From Megalonaias nervosa (taxonomy: Eukaryota; Mollusca; Bivalvia; Unionida; Unionidae): a stretch of 64,000 bases of DNA. A model generated the notes under the pieces. That model did not search any database. It was not told the DNA's origin and was given only the letters and a program-made list of their open reading frames with translations. The stretch is taken from positions 23,234-87,233 of the forward strand of contig JAECUM010004978.1 of NCBI GenBank assembly GCA_016617855.1. The letters run 5' to 3'. Shown here piece by piece: positions 62,768 to 64,000 of the stretch. How positions within the stretch are numbered: position 1 is the stretch's first letter; each line of letters starts with the position of its first letter. Made by a program: the position numbers and the translations under genes.

Positions 62768-62775
62768 AGGGAAGG
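62768..62775 (+). promoter_or_regulatory. Polypurine tract
   Basis: AGGGAAGG directly before the TGTTA start of the LTR. It is the expected primer for plus-strand DNA synthesis. Confidence 0.65.
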
Positions 62776-63330
62776 TGTTATGTATTTTTGATTTTATTGC
62801 ATTCTTCACCTTTGTCTATGATTGAAGGTAAAGTTTTGACCTACCTGATTATTGTCATGTTTTCTATGATAACATGTATGTGAATTTAATACGTGACTCT
62901 GTTTATAAATTAGTGGAAGTTTCCATTAAGAATCACTAGTTTTCCAGAAAATACTATTACATTATAAGCCATTTAACAATATCAACATTAAGACTTTGGT
63001 AAATAAAATCAATCCTTGGGAATCAATGACCAGAGTTTACTGTTTGAAGAGTTATAATTTGAGAGGAATTATTTATTTTAATTATTCATTGGAATTACTA
63101 AGAGCTCACTGACTTTTTGGACTCTTTCATTAAGAACATTCTATATTTTCTGACCTTGACCTTAACTTCTATAATTTTGGACACTGTAAAGGGACATTTG
63201 GGATTGCTTAGAATTCAATTATGTCTTTTGAATTTTCACTTATTGTATTCTAAGGGAAAAATATGCTTGTTGAATTTTAACTGTTGGTTTCATTTTCTTT
63301 CAGATCTTTTAAGACCTCAGGTCATATTAG
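62776..63330 (+). repeat. 3' LTR of the retroelement (truncated or diverged end)
   Basis: It starts TGTTATG right after the polypurine tract. The block AATTATTCATTGGAATTACT (about 63080) is shared with copy C at 14.5 kb. TTGAATTTTCACTTATTGTA followed by TTCTAAGGGAAAAATATG is shared with copy E. The terminal GTAACA is not seen, so the right end is lost or lies in diverged sequence. Confidence 0.65.
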
Positions 63331-64000
63331 TTGTAATTGTTTTTCAAAGCTTGTATTCTCATTATTATTTCTGAAAGGACAATTCTATATCCAACTCAAA
63401 TTGAGAACTATATCATTATTTTGTATGCTTCTTTGTTAATCTTAGAAATATGAGTGGACTTTATGTTTTTTAACCTGTTCACAGCTGTATCATTGCCCAA
63501 GCTACCTGTGTCACACAGTTCAGAGGTTGTGGCCATTACCTCAGTGGCCTCAACCACTGTTCGTTTAAATGCTAGTATGTACTTCAACATCATTGAAGTG
63601 CACTACAATTTTGAATGTAAACCAAACATTTTATGCTATATCTTAATGTGAGTAAATTTTCAGTGGGAGTTTTTGCTGTTTGAAATTGCATCAATCTTCA
63701 CAATGTCATTTCTACTTCAACCCATATTTTTGGATCAGAACTGTGAGAAAAATAACTCTTCATGATGCATCAGTCTTGGATAGTCCAATTCCACCCCCAG
63801 GATTTTACTGAATTAGTACAATGCATTGCCTTCGCATGGAACATTTCTATCCTATATCGATGCATATCAAGAATTCTATTCATTCACAGAGTGCAGGGAT
63901 GAGAATTTCCATTTTCGGTGGATTTCTGCTTTTCTGTGGTTGCCAGGGTTATTTCTGAAAAATTAGAAAAATGACTTTGCACTATGGACCTGCAAGAGGG
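63331..64000. other. No gene seen
   Basis: Short open frames only (63408-63593 minus, 63454-63651 plus) that oppose each other. No motif recognised. Confidence 0.4.

Larger units (their letters stand above)
59186..63330 (+). mobile_element. Decayed gypsy-like retroelement with integrase upstream of RT
   Basis: The order along the plus strand is integrase core, integrase C-terminus, reverse transcriptase, RNase H, polypurine tract, LTR. In most Ty3/gypsy elements the integrase is last. The integrase-first order with gypsy-like RT is known from the Gmr1-like group. The 5' end (gag, protease, first integrase Asp) is missing, cut at the TG-rich repeat. Stops and frameshifts are common throughout. 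Two other insertions split it (59875-60366 and about 61294-61950). Confidence 0.82.

Overview
The window is eukaryotic, AT-rich and repeat-laden, most likely from a mollusc. The clues are four copies of a tRNA-derived SINE, one copy of a second SINE of the type I recall from bivalves, a Ty3/gypsy-like element, many (AT)n/(GA)n/(AC)n microsatellites, and a large Polinton (Maverick). I see no convincing intact host gene. Almost everything recognisable is a transposable element or endogenous virus in various stages of decay.

Layout. 0-32 kb: intergenic DNA with microsatellites, SINEs, a cluster of related LTR-like repeats (about 11.1, 11.65 inverted, 14.3, 18.5, 19.3 and 23.7 kb), three satellite-like arrays (8.66-9.0, 21.8-23.2, 27.3-28.0 kb), and a decayed coding stretch of unknown origin at 17.0-18.1 kb. 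32.5-36.05 kb: a 64-bp minisatellite with higher-order structure. 36-40.8 kb: microsatellites and two small uncertain ORFs. About 40.88-58.75 kb: a decayed Polinton. 58.8-59.2 kb: a TG-rich mini-satellite. 59.19 kb to about 63.3 kb: a decayed gypsy-like retroelement in which the integrase lies upstream of the reverse transcriptase. It has two nested insertions and a 3' LTR of the same family as the LTR-like repeats at 11-24 kb.

The Polinton holds the core gene set: protein-primed DNA polymerase B, FtsK/HerA-like packaging ATPase, retroviral-type integrase with chromodomain, single-jelly-roll minor capsid (penton), pVI-like protein, double-jelly-roll major capsid and adenain-like protease, plus several small virion-type genes. 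It also carries accessory genes: a BIR (inhibitor-of-apoptosis-type) gene, a two-CCHC zinc-knuckle gene, and small charged proteins at both flanks. Nearly every gene is broken by stops and frameshifts, so this is a molecular fossil.

Most striking: the outer genes end in histone-mRNA-type 3' stem-loops. There are four copies, each with a UUUC or UCUC loop, followed 12-13 nt later by a GAAAAGA purine box like a histone downstream element. In addition, several genes share a TATA box 54-63 nt upstream of the start codon. Together these suggest that part of the element used host S-phase, poly(A)-independent histone-type 3' processing.
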